Assembly (NCBI RefSeq): GCF_030053115.1
Contig: NZ_CP125619.1
Span: 2,367,501-2,431,500, forward strand
Source of the DNA: Pseudomonas svalbardensis
GTDB taxonomy: Bacteria > Pseudomonadota > Gammaproteobacteria > Pseudomonadales > Pseudomonadaceae
Direction: 5' to 3'
Length of the DNA stretch: 64,000 nt
Every line of letters starts with the position of its first letter. The first letter of the stretch is position 1. The notes below the pieces were generated by a model. That model ran no database searches. It worked only from the letters and a program-made list of their open reading frames with translations, and was not told the origin of the DNA. Shown piece by piece: positions 18,001 to 26,881 of this stretch. The position numbers and the translations under genes were made by a program.

Positions 18001-20842
18001 CACGCCGGCCTGTCCGAAAGCCAAAAATCACCCGTACTTCGGTCAATTTGGCCGTGCTGACTGGGTCGGCGCGCGCACGGCGATGCAGCGCTGGTTTGTC
18101 GATCCGGTGGTGAACGCCAAAGGTGTCGATCGTGGGCTGGGGACCATTTTTACCCACGACCACTTAGGCCCATCGACTCACCAACAGGTCGGTCTGTACG
18201 CCACTGTGCTGGCGGAACCGGCTGGTTCCACCTGGTTCCACGCCGAAACCGGCGAGCCGTTGTACAGCGGCGCGCGGCAGGATGGCGGGCCGACTTCATG
18301 GCAAGCGGTGATTTCCACCGGTGACATCGATGGTGATGGCAAGAACGACAGCTTCCGTGAGTTCTTCCTTGAGTACAGCGACTTCCAGCACGCCTATGAA
18401 GCGGGTGTGTATGTAGGCGCCGGCCCCAATGGCGTGCCCGATCCGCAAGCCTTCCCGGCCACCGCCGACAGCTTCCGCTACGCGATCAATCCACCGGTGC
18501 GCAATAACGCCAGCAACCTGCTGGAAGGGATCGTCGAAGTGCAAGGCGGGCAAGTGCCCGGTTGCCCAAGCCGGCCATGCCCACAAGCGATCTCGGTCGA
18601 TGATCCAGGCATGTTCGTGGTCAATTACCGCAACGAACCGCTGGCCCTGCGGGTGTACGACCCGAACAAGGTCGGCCCGGACGGCAAGCGCGGCATGCAG
18701 GCCGACGGCCTCGGCGGCGACCTGGCGTACGCCATGCAAAGCCGCACCGACCGCGCCATCCCGGCGATGAACCTGGCGCCGAACCTGGTGACCGCGGCCA
18801 CCGGTCCAACCGGCGGCACTACGCTGTTCCCGCCGCACATCAACCGTGGCGGCGCAGAACCGGGTGACCCGTTCACCCCGATGCTGCGTACCTATACCGG
18901 TGACAACGTGCGGCTGCGGGTGCATGCCGGCGGTCACGAAGAAGAGCACAACGTGACCCTGCATGGCGTGAAATGGCTGCAAAGCGGTTCCGGGTTCGGC
19001 AACAGCTCCAACTCGGGCTGGCGTTCGTCGCAGATGGTCGGGATCTCCGAGCAATTGGGCTTCAATGCACCGGTGTCGATGGTCTCCAGCTCGGCCGCGA
19101 CCACGGGTGACTACCTGTACTCGATGGACGCCTCCCTGGAAGGATACTGGAGCGGGATCTGGGGCGTGATGCGCAACTACACGGCCCAACGCAGCGACCT
19201 GTTCGCGCTGCCGAACAACGCGAAACCGATGGGGATGCGCAACACTGTGGCGTTCGATGGCATCTGTCCACGGATCGGCGCCAACCCCAATGGCATCGGT
19301 ACCCGACCGACCGTGCAACGCAACTATGAAGTGGTCGCGGCACTGGCCAACGACATCCTCGGCAACCCGTTGAACCTGTCCATCGGTGATCCGGCGGGGA
19401 TGGGTCATCATGTCGGCGGGTCATTGAATCCGGCGGGCGGGACCCTGGTGTTCAACTCGCGCCCCGTGAGCATTGCGCAGGTCACCGTGACTGATCCCGA
19501 AGACGGTGAGACCTTCACCATCGGCGGGCAAAGCGGGCCGCTGCATGACCCGACGGCGATCCTTTATGTGCGCAAGGGCGATCTCGACCCGATCACCGGC
19601 AAGCTCAAACCCGGTGTGCCTGTCGAACCGCTGGTGCTGCGCGCGGCGGCCGGTGATTGCATCAAAATCACCCTGGAAAACCGTCTGCCCATGATCATGC
19701 CGGACCTGACCCAGACAGCGGTGATGCAGGGCATGGTCAAACGTGATCGCAACAGCGGCCTGGGGGCGACCACCTTCAGCAATAACCTGATGCGGCCGTC
19801 CAGCCATGTGGGCCTGCACGCGCAACTGCTGGCGTATGACATCACCAAATCCGATGGCACCAACGTCGGCGCCAACCCGATCCAGACCGTGCCGCCACGT
19901 GTTGGCACCGTCGGCGCGTACCCGACGCGTACCTATCAGTACTACGCCGGGCACCTGGAGCGTGAAGGCAAACCGGTCACGCAACTGGGCCGCAGTGTCG
20001 ACAACATCAACGCCACGGCGGTGGAGTTCGGCGGGTTGAATTTCACCCCGGCGGACGTCATCAAACAGCCGCAGAAAGGCCTGGGCGGGGCGATGAGCAT
20101 CCTGCCGATCGGGGCGACCTGGGTTGACGATGCGCGCAAAGTGACGGCGACTGTCACCGCTGCGGGGCAAACCACCTACCGCGACTTTGCGATGGTCTGG
20201 CAAAAAGCCCTGAACATCCGCTGGGCCAACGGCCGGCCGGTCGAAGGCATTGCCGCCGAAGGCCTGGGTGTGCCGACCGATCCGCAGGACAACTCGAGCA
20301 TGGCCATCAACTACAGGGCCGAGCCGCTGTGGTTCCGCTTCGGGCTGGCACCGGATGCGCCGTTCGGCCGTGCCAACGGCCATGGTTATGGTGACGTGCC
20401 CAATGCGCACATGGCTTACAGCAACGCGCTGGTGGGAGGCGATCCGCAAACACCGGTGCTGTATGTGAAGCCGGGGCAACCGTTCCGCACCCACATCATG
20501 ATGCCCACCGGTGGCAGCCGCGGTACGACCTTCCAGCTTGACGGTCACGTCTGGTCGGTCAACCCGTTCCAGTCGGAGAAGAGCGATACCCGCGGTTATC
20601 CGACGAATACACCAGGGGTGGGTTCGGTGCGGTTCGGCTACAACCCGATGTCGATGTACATCGGTGCCCGCGAAAGCATCCTGCCTGCGGCGCACTTCAG
20701 CTTCATGCACCCGAGCGCCGGGGGCAGCAACGCGATACCGGGCGACTACCTGTTCCGTGACTACGGCGCGTACGGCAACACCGCCGGGCTTTGGGGATTG
20801 TTGCGGGTGACCAACGAACCTGAACCGGCTCCGGCACCTTGA
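15011..20842 (+). CDS. mnxG: Giant multicopper oxidase, MnxG-like Mn(II) oxidase
   Basis: 1943 aa from ATG 15011; GTG 15005 in frame is an alternative. Signal peptide 'LLLLVTSMLGIELAEA' points to export. Copper motifs: 'HIFHLHGHQW' (His481, 484, 486, 488) and the type 1/trinuclear string 'HCHFYPHFAQGMW' (His535, Cys536, His537, His541). Further His-rich cupredoxin stretches are 'THDHLG' (~1048), 'HAGGHEEEHNVTLHG' (~1305-1319) and 'GHVWSVNP' near the end, so several cupredoxin domains are arrayed. Two acidic tracts, residues ~126-139 and ~635-647 (Asp/Glu runs), could bind metal. Length and motif layout fit the Pseudomonas Mn(II) oxidase MnxG, which takes Mn(II) to Mn(III/IV) oxide outside the cell. 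Sigma-54 promoter and activator boxes lie upstream. Copper-handling, thiol and foldase genes follow in the same operon. Confidence 0.85.
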   Translation: MTGKPYAPSLFKLLLLVTSMLGIELAEAAVRCERNLVANVVALDQPLMFNRLGAQNVNGMMFALRRDVVDDHEMSLAQGGAAVPGKVSLRPDKRPRPLVLRVAAGDCLTINLQNLLAYQANPGSHEDGEEEEGEIEGEAAIGNEDEFKVDEQVADRHVGFQVNGMQAVNSIDDIASYTGRNANTLIAPGATRSYTLYAEREGAFAASSRGATFGGEGDAGNVANGLFGQVVVVPKGGRTYRNTVTEEEMRLASVDRTPAGQPIVDYQARYPQREPWIREGKAGTPIINMVDGNEIISSEADAIVMGSNADGSFPPSTYPLEAIGKRNPAIPNRLEPFRDFASQFQDETAATQAFPAYWADPVMAHVLEPTRDSFMINYGSGGMGAEVVANRLGVGPMHDCLSCAYEEFFLSSHTVGDVAMLVDVPANAGLENIRPGETPSADQIGVKATMALYPSEPSNVNHSYIGDFIKFRNTHNGHEQHIFHLHGHQWLFNPNDDNSDYVDAQGIGPGAGYTYEIANGGSGNRNRVAGDAIYHCHFYPHFAQGMWSMWRVHDVFEEGTKLEVSQQGTDGYHSEPYALRSGKPAAGARALPDGEIVAGTPIPAVVPLPGKAMAPMPGKVAVVPKIGETLVAGGDDDDEEDDDGERDGGNGGAQAIGSLALVDRSEANRNADGSLKNPGYPFWIGGMESSVGQRPPTPPLDMLDAAKAQSLKTSGNALWANLDPAQSGGWDGGLGRHTLDGFSSGGQAQTITTSLDFSKKVTRAKPIYMPEEGTEVEQAAMAFHAKKDHPSFAVLPGNQVVARNFRTNGALPIAGAPYYEPCMDDRQKRLTSSAGTGEFASGERIDGMSFTGTSTFTADRPRVYKAANIQFDAVYNKVGYHFPQARILALWEDAWPVITKQRPPEPLVMRMNTFDCVQYQQTNLVPATYEMDDYQVRTPTDVIGQHIHLPKWDLTAADGSANGWNYEDGVLSPGAVQERVRAIREFNQCEGTDPRDGTPACPKAKNHPYFGQFGRADWVGARTAMQRWFVDPVVNAKGVDRGLGTIFTHDHLGPSTHQQVGLYATVLAEPAGSTWFHAETGEPLYSGARQDGGPTSWQAVISTGDIDGDGKNDSFREFFLEYSDFQHAYEAGVYVGAGPNGVPDPQAFPATADSFRYAINPPVRNNASNLLEGIVEVQGGQVPGCPSRPCPQAISVDDPGMFVVNYRNEPLALRVYDPNKVGPDGKRGMQADGLGGDLAYAMQSRTDRAIPAMNLAPNLVTAATGPTGGTTLFPPHINRGGAEPGDPFTPMLRTYTGDNVRLRVHAGGHEEEHNVTLHGVKWLQSGSGFGNSSNSGWRSSQMVGISEQLGFNAPVSMVSSSAATTGDYLYSMDASLEGYWSGIWGVMRNYTAQRSDLFALPNNAKPMGMRNTVAFDGICPRIGANPNGIGTRPTVQRNYEVVAALANDILGNPLNLSIGDPAGMGHHVGGSLNPAGGTLVFNSRPVSIAQVTVTDPEDGETFTIGGQSGPLHDPTAILYVRKGDLDPITGKLKPGVPVEPLVLRAAAGDCIKITLENRLPMIMPDLTQTAVMQGMVKRDRNSGLGATTFSNNLMRPSSHVGLHAQLLAYDITKSDGTNVGANPIQTVPPRVGTVGAYPTRTYQYYAGHLEREGKPVTQLGRSVDNINATAVEFGGLNFTPADVIKQPQKGLGGAMSILPIGATWVDDARKVTATVTAAGQTTYRDFAMVWQKALNIRWANGRPVEGIAAEGLGVPTDPQDNSSMAINYRAEPLWFRFGLAPDAPFGRANGHGYGDVPNAHMAYSNALVGGDPQTPVLYVKPGQPFRTHIMMPTGGSRGTTFQLDGHVWSVNPFQSEKSDTRGYPTNTPGVGSVRFGYNPMSMYIGARESILPAAHFSFMHPSAGGSNAIPGDYLFRDYGAYGNTAGLWGLLRVTNEPEPAPAP

Positions 20843-20878
20843 GCCATAGCAGACACAGATCTGAAGGGGAGAAGCATT

Positions 20879-22831
20879 ATGAACAGGACCATCAAAATCG
20901 CCGTATGTGCGCTGGTTGTAGGGTTGGCGCTGATCTGGCTGGGAGTGTGGCGCACGACGCCCCCGGCCATGCTGAGCGAGGTCGCGCTGCCGAACACCTG
21001 GGGCGGCCAGACGCTTGAGCGTGACGGGGTGTCGGTGGCGATCGAGGTACGGCCGCTGGCGCAGGACGGCGTGCTGCGCGAGGGCGAGTTCGCCGACGTG
21101 CGCTTTCGGGTCACTGACAGCGCTTCGGGCCAGCCACTGTCGGGTGTCGCACCCGGTGCCTGGCTCGATCCGGAAACCGTCGCCGCCGACCAGGCCCAGG
21201 GCCGCGAACACAGCTGCAAATCCCGGGTCGGGGTGTTTCTGAAATCGAGCATCGGCGCGCGGCCGATGCTCGATCTGAACAGCTACTTCCTGCTGGTGAT
21301 GAACCGCGATGCCAGCGTCTCGGTGGTCGATCCGTCGGTGTCGGTCGGCGGGATCACCAGCACGATGGCGCGGATTGATATCAAGCAGCCGCCAATGGAC
21401 TGGGTGACGCCCCGTGACAACAAGCGGGTGTTCGTCTCCATGCCGACCGCCGATGAAATTGCGGTGATCGACAGCGAGCAATTCAAGTTGATCGACTCGG
21501 TGGCTGCCGGCAGCAATCCGGTTCGGCTGGCATTACAACCGGATGAGCGTCTGCTGTGGGTCGGCAACAACGCGAAATCGGCCGAGGCGTCCGGGGTGAC
21601 GGTGATCGACACGCGCAGCCTCAAGACGCTCAAATACCTGGCCACCGGTGCCGGGCATCACGAAATCGCCTTCAGCAAGGACAGTCGTTTTGCCTTCGTC
21701 ACCAACCGCGATGACGGGACGGTGAGCCTCATCGACATCGCCAGCCTGACCATCAGCAAGCAACTCAAGACCGGCTCGCACCCGTTGTCCGTGGCTTACT
21801 CGTCGCTGTCCCAGGCGGTCTATGTCGCCGATGGCAAGGACGGTACGGTGACCGTGATCGACACCGCCAGCCTCGCAGTCCGGCGGGTGATCAAGATGAA
21901 ACAGGGCCTGGGCCCGATGGGTTTTAGCGCTGACGGTCGTTTCGGCATCGTGCTCAACACCCTGGAGAACCAGGCCTCGGTGATCGACGCGGCCACCGAC
22001 TCGTTGATCCATGAACTGAACGTGTCCACCGAACCCTATCAAGTGGTGTTCACCAAGGCCTATGCCTACATTCGCGGACTGGCCTCGGCCAAGGTCACGA
22101 TGATCAACCTGTCATCCCTCGGCGAGGGCCGCACGCCCATCAGCCAGGGTTTTGAAGCCGGGCCTCAGGCGCCACGGTTGGCGGGTGATTTGCCGTTGGC
22201 ATCGAGCCTGGCGGTGTCGCGGGATGACAACGCGGTGTTTGTGGTCAACCCGGTGGACAACACCACCTACTTCTACGCCGAAGGCATGAACGCGCCGATG
22301 TCCGGCTACCCCAATCGTGGGCAAGTGGCGCGGGCGGCGATGGTCATCGACCGCAGTCTGCGCGAAGTCGAGCCGGGGCTGTACAGCGCCCGGATCAAAC
22401 TGCCCGCCGCCGGGCGTTTCGACGTGGCCTTCCTGCTGAACCAGCCGAACATCATCCATTGCTTCACGGCTTTGGTTGAGCCGGATAAAACCCTCACCCG
22501 GCGCCCGGGTGTGCCGAAGGTGGAATTCATGCTCGACAAAGCCACGGCAGCCCTCGGCAGTCCTTACGTGGTGCGTTTTCGCATCGTTCAGGGCAAGCAG
22601 AAGGCACAGCGCAGCGGGATCAAGGACGTTCAGGTGCGTTACTTCCGGGCCCCGACGTCCCGGGTCCAGCAAGTCGCCGCGCTGGAAGTGGGCGACGGTG
22701 TTTATGAAGCTCCGGTGACCCTCGACCAGCACGGCGCCTGGTACCTGCACGTACGCGCAGCGTCGCTGGGCGCGAGTTTCGACGACAAGAATTTTGCCAG
22801 CGTTCGGGTCCTGCCCGGCGATGCCCACTAA
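20879..22831 (+). CDS. YVTN beta-propeller protein, mnxG operon
   Basis: 650 aa with one N-terminal membrane anchor or signal ('IAVCALVVGLALIWLGVW'). Residues ~120-470 hold repeated propeller blades of the YVTN/YncE type: 'RVFVSMPTADEIAVIDSE', 'RLLWVGNNAKSAEASGVTVI', 'RFAFVTNRDDGTVSLIDI', 'AVYVADGKDGTVTVIDTA'. The C-terminal ~150 residues form a beta-rich domain ending 'HGAWYLHVRA'. It starts 37 bp after mnxG and is followed by SCO-type genes. It contains 'REHSCKSRVGVFL' with a single Cys and no CxxCH heme motif. Likely a periplasmic or outer-surface partner of the oxidase, perhaps in assembly or electron transfer; the exact role is unknown. Confidence 0.82.
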   Translation: MNRTIKIAVCALVVGLALIWLGVWRTTPPAMLSEVALPNTWGGQTLERDGVSVAIEVRPLAQDGVLREGEFADVRFRVTDSASGQPLSGVAPGAWLDPETVAADQAQGREHSCKSRVGVFLKSSIGARPMLDLNSYFLLVMNRDASVSVVDPSVSVGGITSTMARIDIKQPPMDWVTPRDNKRVFVSMPTADEIAVIDSEQFKLIDSVAAGSNPVRLALQPDERLLWVGNNAKSAEASGVTVIDTRSLKTLKYLATGAGHHEIAFSKDSRFAFVTNRDDGTVSLIDIASLTISKQLKTGSHPLSVAYSSLSQAVYVADGKDGTVTVIDTASLAVRRVIKMKQGLGPMGFSADGRFGIVLNTLENQASVIDAATDSLIHELNVSTEPYQVVFTKAYAYIRGLASAKVTMINLSSLGEGRTPISQGFEAGPQAPRLAGDLPLASSLAVSRDDNAVFVVNPVDNTTYFYAEGMNAPMSGYPNRGQVARAAMVIDRSLREVEPGLYSARIKLPAAGRFDVAFLLNQPNIIHCFTALVEPDKTLTRRPGVPKVEFMLDKATAALGSPYVVRFRIVQGKQKAQRSGIKDVQVRYFRAPTSRVQQVAALEVGDGVYEAPVTLDQHGAWYLHVRAASLGASFDDKNFASVRVLPGDAH

Positions 22832-22843
22832 AAGGAGTTCGAC

Positions 22844-23500
22844 ATGAACCGATTCGCACACCGTGGACTGCTGACGTTCTGCCTGCTGGCCGCCGGTATC
22901 GGCCAGGCCCTGGCCCACTCGGCGGATGAACACGCCGGTCACGAAATGCCGGCCAAAAGCGCCCGTTCGGAAAGCGCTCAGGTCAAGTTCGCCGACGTGG
23001 CGCTGGTGGACCAGAACGGCAAAGCGGTGCGCCTGGAAAAAGACCTGGTGACCAACAAGATTGTGCTCATGAGCTTCATCTACACCAGTTGCACCACGGT
23101 TTGCCCGGTGGTGTCGTCGATCATGGGCAAGGTGCAAAAACAGCTGGGTGCCCGGGTCGGCGGCGAGGTGCAACTGGTGTCGATCAGCATCGACCCGCAG
23201 CGCGACGACGCCAAACGCCTGAACGACTACGCCCGCAACTTCCAGAACGGTCCCGGCTGGAGCTGGCTGACCGGCAGCTCGCAGTCGATCAACGAAACCC
23301 TCAAGGGACTGGGCACCTTTAGCGGGGACTTCAAAAGCCATCAGCCATTGATTCTGGTGGGGGATGGCAACAGCCGCCACTGGACCCGCTACTACGGCTT
23401 CACCGACCCGACGGTGCTGGCCCGTGAAGTGGAGAAACTCAGCGGTCAGCGCAACGTTCACGCCAAGCACACGGCCATCGCGATGGAGCAGAAGCCATGA
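22844..23500 (+). CDS. SCO1/SenC-family copper chaperone/thioredoxin-like protein (first copy)
   Basis: 218 aa, with a signal peptide ('LLTFCLLAAGIGQALA') and a His-containing N-terminal stretch ('HSADEHAGHEM'). The SCO fold has the CxxxC copper/thiol motif in 'SCTTVCPVVSS' and a distal His in 'DFKSHQPLILVG'. SCO proteins insert copper into, or reduce Cys of, the cuproenzyme sites in the periplasm. The mnxG operon position suggests maturation of the multicopper oxidase. Its stop overlaps the start of the next SCO gene by 4 bp. Confidence 0.92.
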   Translation: MNRFAHRGLLTFCLLAAGIGQALAHSADEHAGHEMPAKSARSESAQVKFADVALVDQNGKAVRLEKDLVTNKIVLMSFIYTSCTTVCPVVSSIMGKVQKQLGARVGGEVQLVSISIDPQRDDAKRLNDYARNFQNGPGWSWLTGSSQSINETLKGLGTFSGDFKSHQPLILVGDGNSRHWTRYYGFTDPTVLAREVEKLSGQRNVHAKHTAIAMEQKP

Positions 23501-24135
23501 GAGCCCTCGACTGGATCACCCTGACGGTTTGCTTTTGCCTGTTCAGTTCGCTGGCGTCCGCCCACGAAGGGCACGAAGAGCCGGCACCGGCGGTGGCCGC
23601 CGTTGCCGCACCGCCCGGCTTGGTTACGGGCACTGGCACCCGCGATGCGAGAACCTGGTTCACCGACACACCGTTGCAGGACCAGAACGGCGAGACCCTG
23701 CGGTTCTACAGCGACGCGCTGCAGAACCGCGTGGTGCTGCTCAATGTGATTTTCACCCGCTGCAACGATGCCTGCCCGCTGATCACCCGCAAGCTCAAGG
23801 AAGTGCGTGAGTTGCTGGGCGACAAGGCGGACGGCATCACTTTTATCTCCCTTACCAGTGATCCGCTGCGGGACACGCCAGCGGTACTCAAGGCTTACAC
23901 CTTGAAGCAGGGCGTCGATGGCCCCCACTGGCTTTTTCTTACCGGCGACAAGGCACAGATGGACCTTGTATTGGGGCGCATCGGCCAGATCGTGCCGACC
24001 CCCGAGCAGCATTCAACACAACTGATCGTGGGTGACGTGGCCAACAAACGCTGGAGCAAAATCCGTCCCGATGCCCCGGCCGCCGCCATTGCCCAGCGCT
24101 TGCAGTTGCTGACAATGCCCGTGGCCGGTCGTTGA
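23497..24135 (+). CDS. SCO1/SenC-family protein (second copy)
   Basis: 212 aa with signal peptide 'LTVCFCLFSSLASA' followed by 'HEGHEEPAPA'. Motif 'RCNDACPLITRKL' provides the CxxxC pair. A conserved 'TPEQHSTQLIVGD' carries the His expected in the SCO fold. It is coupled to the preceding paralogue by an ATGA overlap. A tandem pair of distinct SCO proteins suggests a division of labour, for example one reducing thiols and one delivering copper. That division is inferred, not shown. Confidence 0.9.
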   Translation: MRALDWITLTVCFCLFSSLASAHEGHEEPAPAVAAVAAPPGLVTGTGTRDARTWFTDTPLQDQNGETLRFYSDALQNRVVLLNVIFTRCNDACPLITRKLKEVRELLGDKADGITFISLTSDPLRDTPAVLKAYTLKQGVDGPHWLFLTGDKAQMDLVLGRIGQIVPTPEQHSTQLIVGDVANKRWSKIRPDAPAAAIAQRLQLLTMPVAGR

Positions 24136-24144
24136 GCCCGCGCC

Positions 24145-25689
24145 ATGAGAACTTCACTCGCTCTCGGCCTGCTACTGCTTGGCGGCCTGCATTTCGCCGC
24201 TGATGCGTTGCCGCTGAGCCCTAACGAAAGCGCCGGTAAACGGCTGTATCGCGAGGGTGTGTCCGGGAGTGGCGAGCCGATTATGGCGCGGGTCGGGGCG
24301 GCGGACATACTGTTGCCGGCCACCAGCTTGCCGTGCGCCAACTGCCACGGCGCCGATGGCCTCGGGCGGCCCGAAGGCGGGGTGCGACCGCCGGATCTCA
24401 GCTGGTCGCGACTCACCAGCACCTACGGCCAGCAGCACATCAATGGCCGTGCGTACCCGGCGTATACCGAAGGCACGTTGGCGCGTGCCATTCAGGAAGG
24501 GCGTGATCCGGGCAACAATCGGCTCGACCCGGCGATGCCGCGCTTCGTCCTGTCGATGAATGATCAGCGCAACCTCACGGCTTACCTCAAACGCGTGGCC
24601 GAGGACCGCGACCCCGGCCTGACCCCCGACAGTCTGCACCTGGGCACCTTGTTGCCACGCCACGGACCGTTGAGCGAGGAGGGCGCCACGGTGGCGGCGG
24701 TGCTCCAGGGCAGCGTGGCGCGAATCAACGAAGCGGGCGGGATTCATGGCCGGCAGTTGCGCCTGACCATCGTCGATCCGGGGCCGGACCGCGCCAGTGC
24801 CGAGCAGGCGCTGGATCGATTGATCGAGCAAGAACAGGTGTTCACCCTGATCGCGCCGCTGGCACCGGCACTGGACCTGGCCGCGCGTCTGGAACGGGCC
24901 GGCATTCCGCTGATCGGACCGCTGTCGTTGTTGGGTACGGCGCAGGCCAGTCGACAGATTTTCGAACCACTGCCGGGGTTGCGCGAGCAACTGATCGCCC
25001 TGGCCGATTACGCCACCCGCAATTTGCGGGTGCTCGAGGGACCGACGCTGATCCTCTATCCGGACGAGCCCAGTCAACGGCTGGCGGCGCAGAGCCTCGG
25101 CCAGTACTTGCAGGATCACGCCTGGCAAAAGGTCAGTCTGAAAGTCTACGACTCGGCGCAAGACGAACTGCCACTGGGCTCGCGGTCGTTGTTTTACCTG
25201 GGCAGCGGCGGCGGTTTCAGTCGCCTCGCCGAGCGCTTGCAGGCGGCGGGGCAGGTGCCTTATCTGTTCGCTGCGTCGAACCAGGTGGCGGGTGATCTGT
25301 TGCAGGTGCCCAGTGATTTTTCCCGGCGGGTGTTTCTGGCTTATCCGTTCGTGCCCAGTGACTGGACGCTGGCCGGACGCCTGGCCCTGACCCAACTGCG
25401 CGAACGCCAGGGGCTCGGCGGTCAGCATGCGATGCTTCAAGTCGGCGCGTTCAGTTCGATGTTGCTACTCAGCGAAGGCATGAAACAGGCCGGGCGCGAC
25501 GCCAGCCGCGAGAAACTCATCAGTGCGCTGGAAGGCCTGCATGACTTCGATACCGGGCTGACCCCGCTGATCAGCTTCGGTCCTCGCCGCCGCCTCGGCT
25601 TGCGTGGCGCGCATATCGTCACCGTGGACCTGCCCGATCAGCGCTTTTATCTGGTAGCGCCCTATAAACCCATTGCCGCTACGCCCTGA
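24145..25689 (+). CDS. Cytochrome c fused to ABC-type periplasmic binding protein
   Basis: 514 aa with signal peptide 'LALGLLLLGGLHFAADA'. Residues ~30-145 form a class I cytochrome c with heme motif 'CANCH' (64-68) and later Met candidates ('DPAMPRFVLSM'). From ~153 on the sequence is a periplasmic binding protein of the branched-chain amino-acid/amide type (Peripla_BP_6-like): 'GTLLPRHGPLSEEGATVA', 'RINEAGGIHGRQLRLTIVDPG', then 'FSSMLLLSEGMKQAGRDASR'. No transporter permease or ATPase is next to it. This suggests a sensor or electron-accepting protein in the periplasm linked to Mn or copper oxidation. It is 9 bp after the SCO gene and 15 bp before the parvulin gene. Confidence 0.85.
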   Translation: MRTSLALGLLLLGGLHFAADALPLSPNESAGKRLYREGVSGSGEPIMARVGAADILLPATSLPCANCHGADGLGRPEGGVRPPDLSWSRLTSTYGQQHINGRAYPAYTEGTLARAIQEGRDPGNNRLDPAMPRFVLSMNDQRNLTAYLKRVAEDRDPGLTPDSLHLGTLLPRHGPLSEEGATVAAVLQGSVARINEAGGIHGRQLRLTIVDPGPDRASAEQALDRLIEQEQVFTLIAPLAPALDLAARLERAGIPLIGPLSLLGTAQASRQIFEPLPGLREQLIALADYATRNLRVLEGPTLILYPDEPSQRLAAQSLGQYLQDHAWQKVSLKVYDSAQDELPLGSRSLFYLGSGGGFSRLAERLQAAGQVPYLFAASNQVAGDLLQVPSDFSRRVFLAYPFVPSDWTLAGRLALTQLRERQGLGGQHAMLQVGAFSSMLLLSEGMKQAGRDASREKLISALEGLHDFDTGLTPLISFGPRRRLGLRGAHIVTVDLPDQRFYLVAPYKPIAATP

Positions 25690-25704
25690 CTGGAGGTCTC
25701 GATC

Positions 25705-26658
25705 ATGCCGCTCAAGACTCTGTTGCTCCTGCTCACGCTGTGGGTTCCCGTGGCGTTCTGCAGCAATGGCCCGGCCGCCGCGCGGGTCAATGGTGAGGAA
25801 ATTTCCGAATTTCGCCTGGAGCGCTATTTCGCCGAGTACCTGGAGGATCAGGGCCGGGCGCTGGGCAGCATTCGCAACCCCAAGGCCTACAAACAATTAC
25901 GTCAGGCGGCACTGACAGCCTTGATTGACAAAGAATTGCTGTGGCAAGAAGCCGTCAAGCGCGGGGTGCTGGTCAGTGACGCGGTGGTGCAACGCCAGGT
26001 CGATCAGACCCGGCAGGCCATGGGCGGTGCCGACGTGTTCGCCCGGCGCCTGGAAGACGCCGGTTTCAACGAAGTCGGTTACACCGAGTACACCCGCCGT
26101 GAGCTCGCGGCCCAGCAAGTGTTTGCCGACCTCACGCAGGTCGCCGGGCCTGACGAAAAACAGGTCCGTGCGTTCTATGAAGAGCATCGCGCCGAAATGA
26201 GCCGGCCGGAACACATCCAGGCACGGCACATCCTGATCAAAGTGCCTGAAGGCGCGGATGCCGCCACAGTTGAAGCAGCCCGGCTACGCTTAGAGGAGAT
26301 GCAGGTGAAAATCAGTCAGGGTGAGGATTTTGCCAGCGTGGCCCGGGCTGGTTCCGAAGACGTTTCCGCCAGCGAGGGCGGTGATCTGGGCTATTTTCCT
26401 CGTGGGCGGATGATGCCTGAATTCGAAGCGGCGGCTTTTGCCCTGGCACCGGGGGCTGTCAGTACACCGGTGCGTACACCGCTGGGCTGGCATTTGATCT
26501 ACCTGCAGAACCACTTGGAGGCGACCGATGTCTCAGAGGTGCAAGGGCTTGAAATGGTCCGGGCTTACCTTGCCCGACAGCAACAAGCTCAGGCTCGTCT
26601 ACAGGTTCTCGCGCAACTGCGATCAAGCAATCGAATCGAACGGGTTGACGATGATTGA
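25705..26658 (+). CDS. Peptidyl-prolyl cis-trans isomerase, parvulin (PpiC/SurA-like)
   Basis: 317 aa with signal peptide 'LLLLLTLWVPVAFC'. An N-terminal chaperone-like helical region (~25-165: 'RVNGEEISEFRLERYF', 'ALIDKELLWQEAVKRGVLVS') is followed by a rotamase domain ~170-275. The domain shows 'IQARHILIKVPEGAD', 'FASVARAGSEDVSASEGGDLGYFPRG' and 'VSTPVRTPLGWHLIYL', all canonical. It acts in the periplasm on folding of exported proteins, here probably MnxG or other exported partners. Last gene of the mnxG operon; regulatory boxes for the next operon begin within 11 bp of its stop. Confidence 0.93.
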   Translation: MPLKTLLLLLTLWVPVAFCSNGPAAARVNGEEISEFRLERYFAEYLEDQGRALGSIRNPKAYKQLRQAALTALIDKELLWQEAVKRGVLVSDAVVQRQVDQTRQAMGGADVFARRLEDAGFNEVGYTEYTRRELAAQQVFADLTQVAGPDEKQVRAFYEEHRAEMSRPEHIQARHILIKVPEGADAATVEAARLRLEEMQVKISQGEDFASVARAGSEDVSASEGGDLGYFPRGRMMPEFEAAAFALAPGAVSTPVRTPLGWHLIYLQNHLEATDVSEVQGLEMVRAYLARQQQAQARLQVLAQLRSSNRIERVDDD

Positions 26659-26666
26659 AGGTTCCC

Positions 26667-26726
26667 CCCCCCAATAGTGGGGAAATGCTTCAAGGTACAT
26701 TCGAGTGCTTCCCCGCCATTGGGGGA
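26667..26726. promoter_or_regulatory. Two tandem CCCCA-N4-TGGGG activator boxes
   Basis: Box 1 at 26669-26682, 'ccccaatagtgggg', is a perfect palindrome. Box 2 at 26711-26725, 'ccccgccattggggg', is one mismatch off. Their centres are 42-43 bp apart (four helical turns), on the same DNA face, about 80 and 125 bp upstream of the sigma-54 promoter at 26799. This is the classic layout for an NtrC-type activator; MnxR (52764) is the likely ligand. Confidence 0.72.
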
Positions 26727-26798
26727 TGGAGTTTCTGGACGAAATGGTTTTTTCATGAAAATCAAAGACGTGCAACGGTAGAAAACCGACGCTCAGCC

Positions 26799-26813
26799 TG
26801 GCATGAAGTGTGC
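26799..26813 (+). promoter_or_regulatory. Sigma-54 promoter of the secretion/csgEFG operon
   Basis: 'tggcatgaagtgtgc' has GG-N10-GC spacing and fits TGGCACG-N4-TTGC with two mismatches. The response-regulator start is 69 bp downstream. Confidence 0.68.
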
Positions 26814-26881
26814 GTTAGCCTCAGTGAAGGCGCGTACTCCCAGGGCTGGAACATCGGACCTGCGGCTTCAAGGAGTCGACC

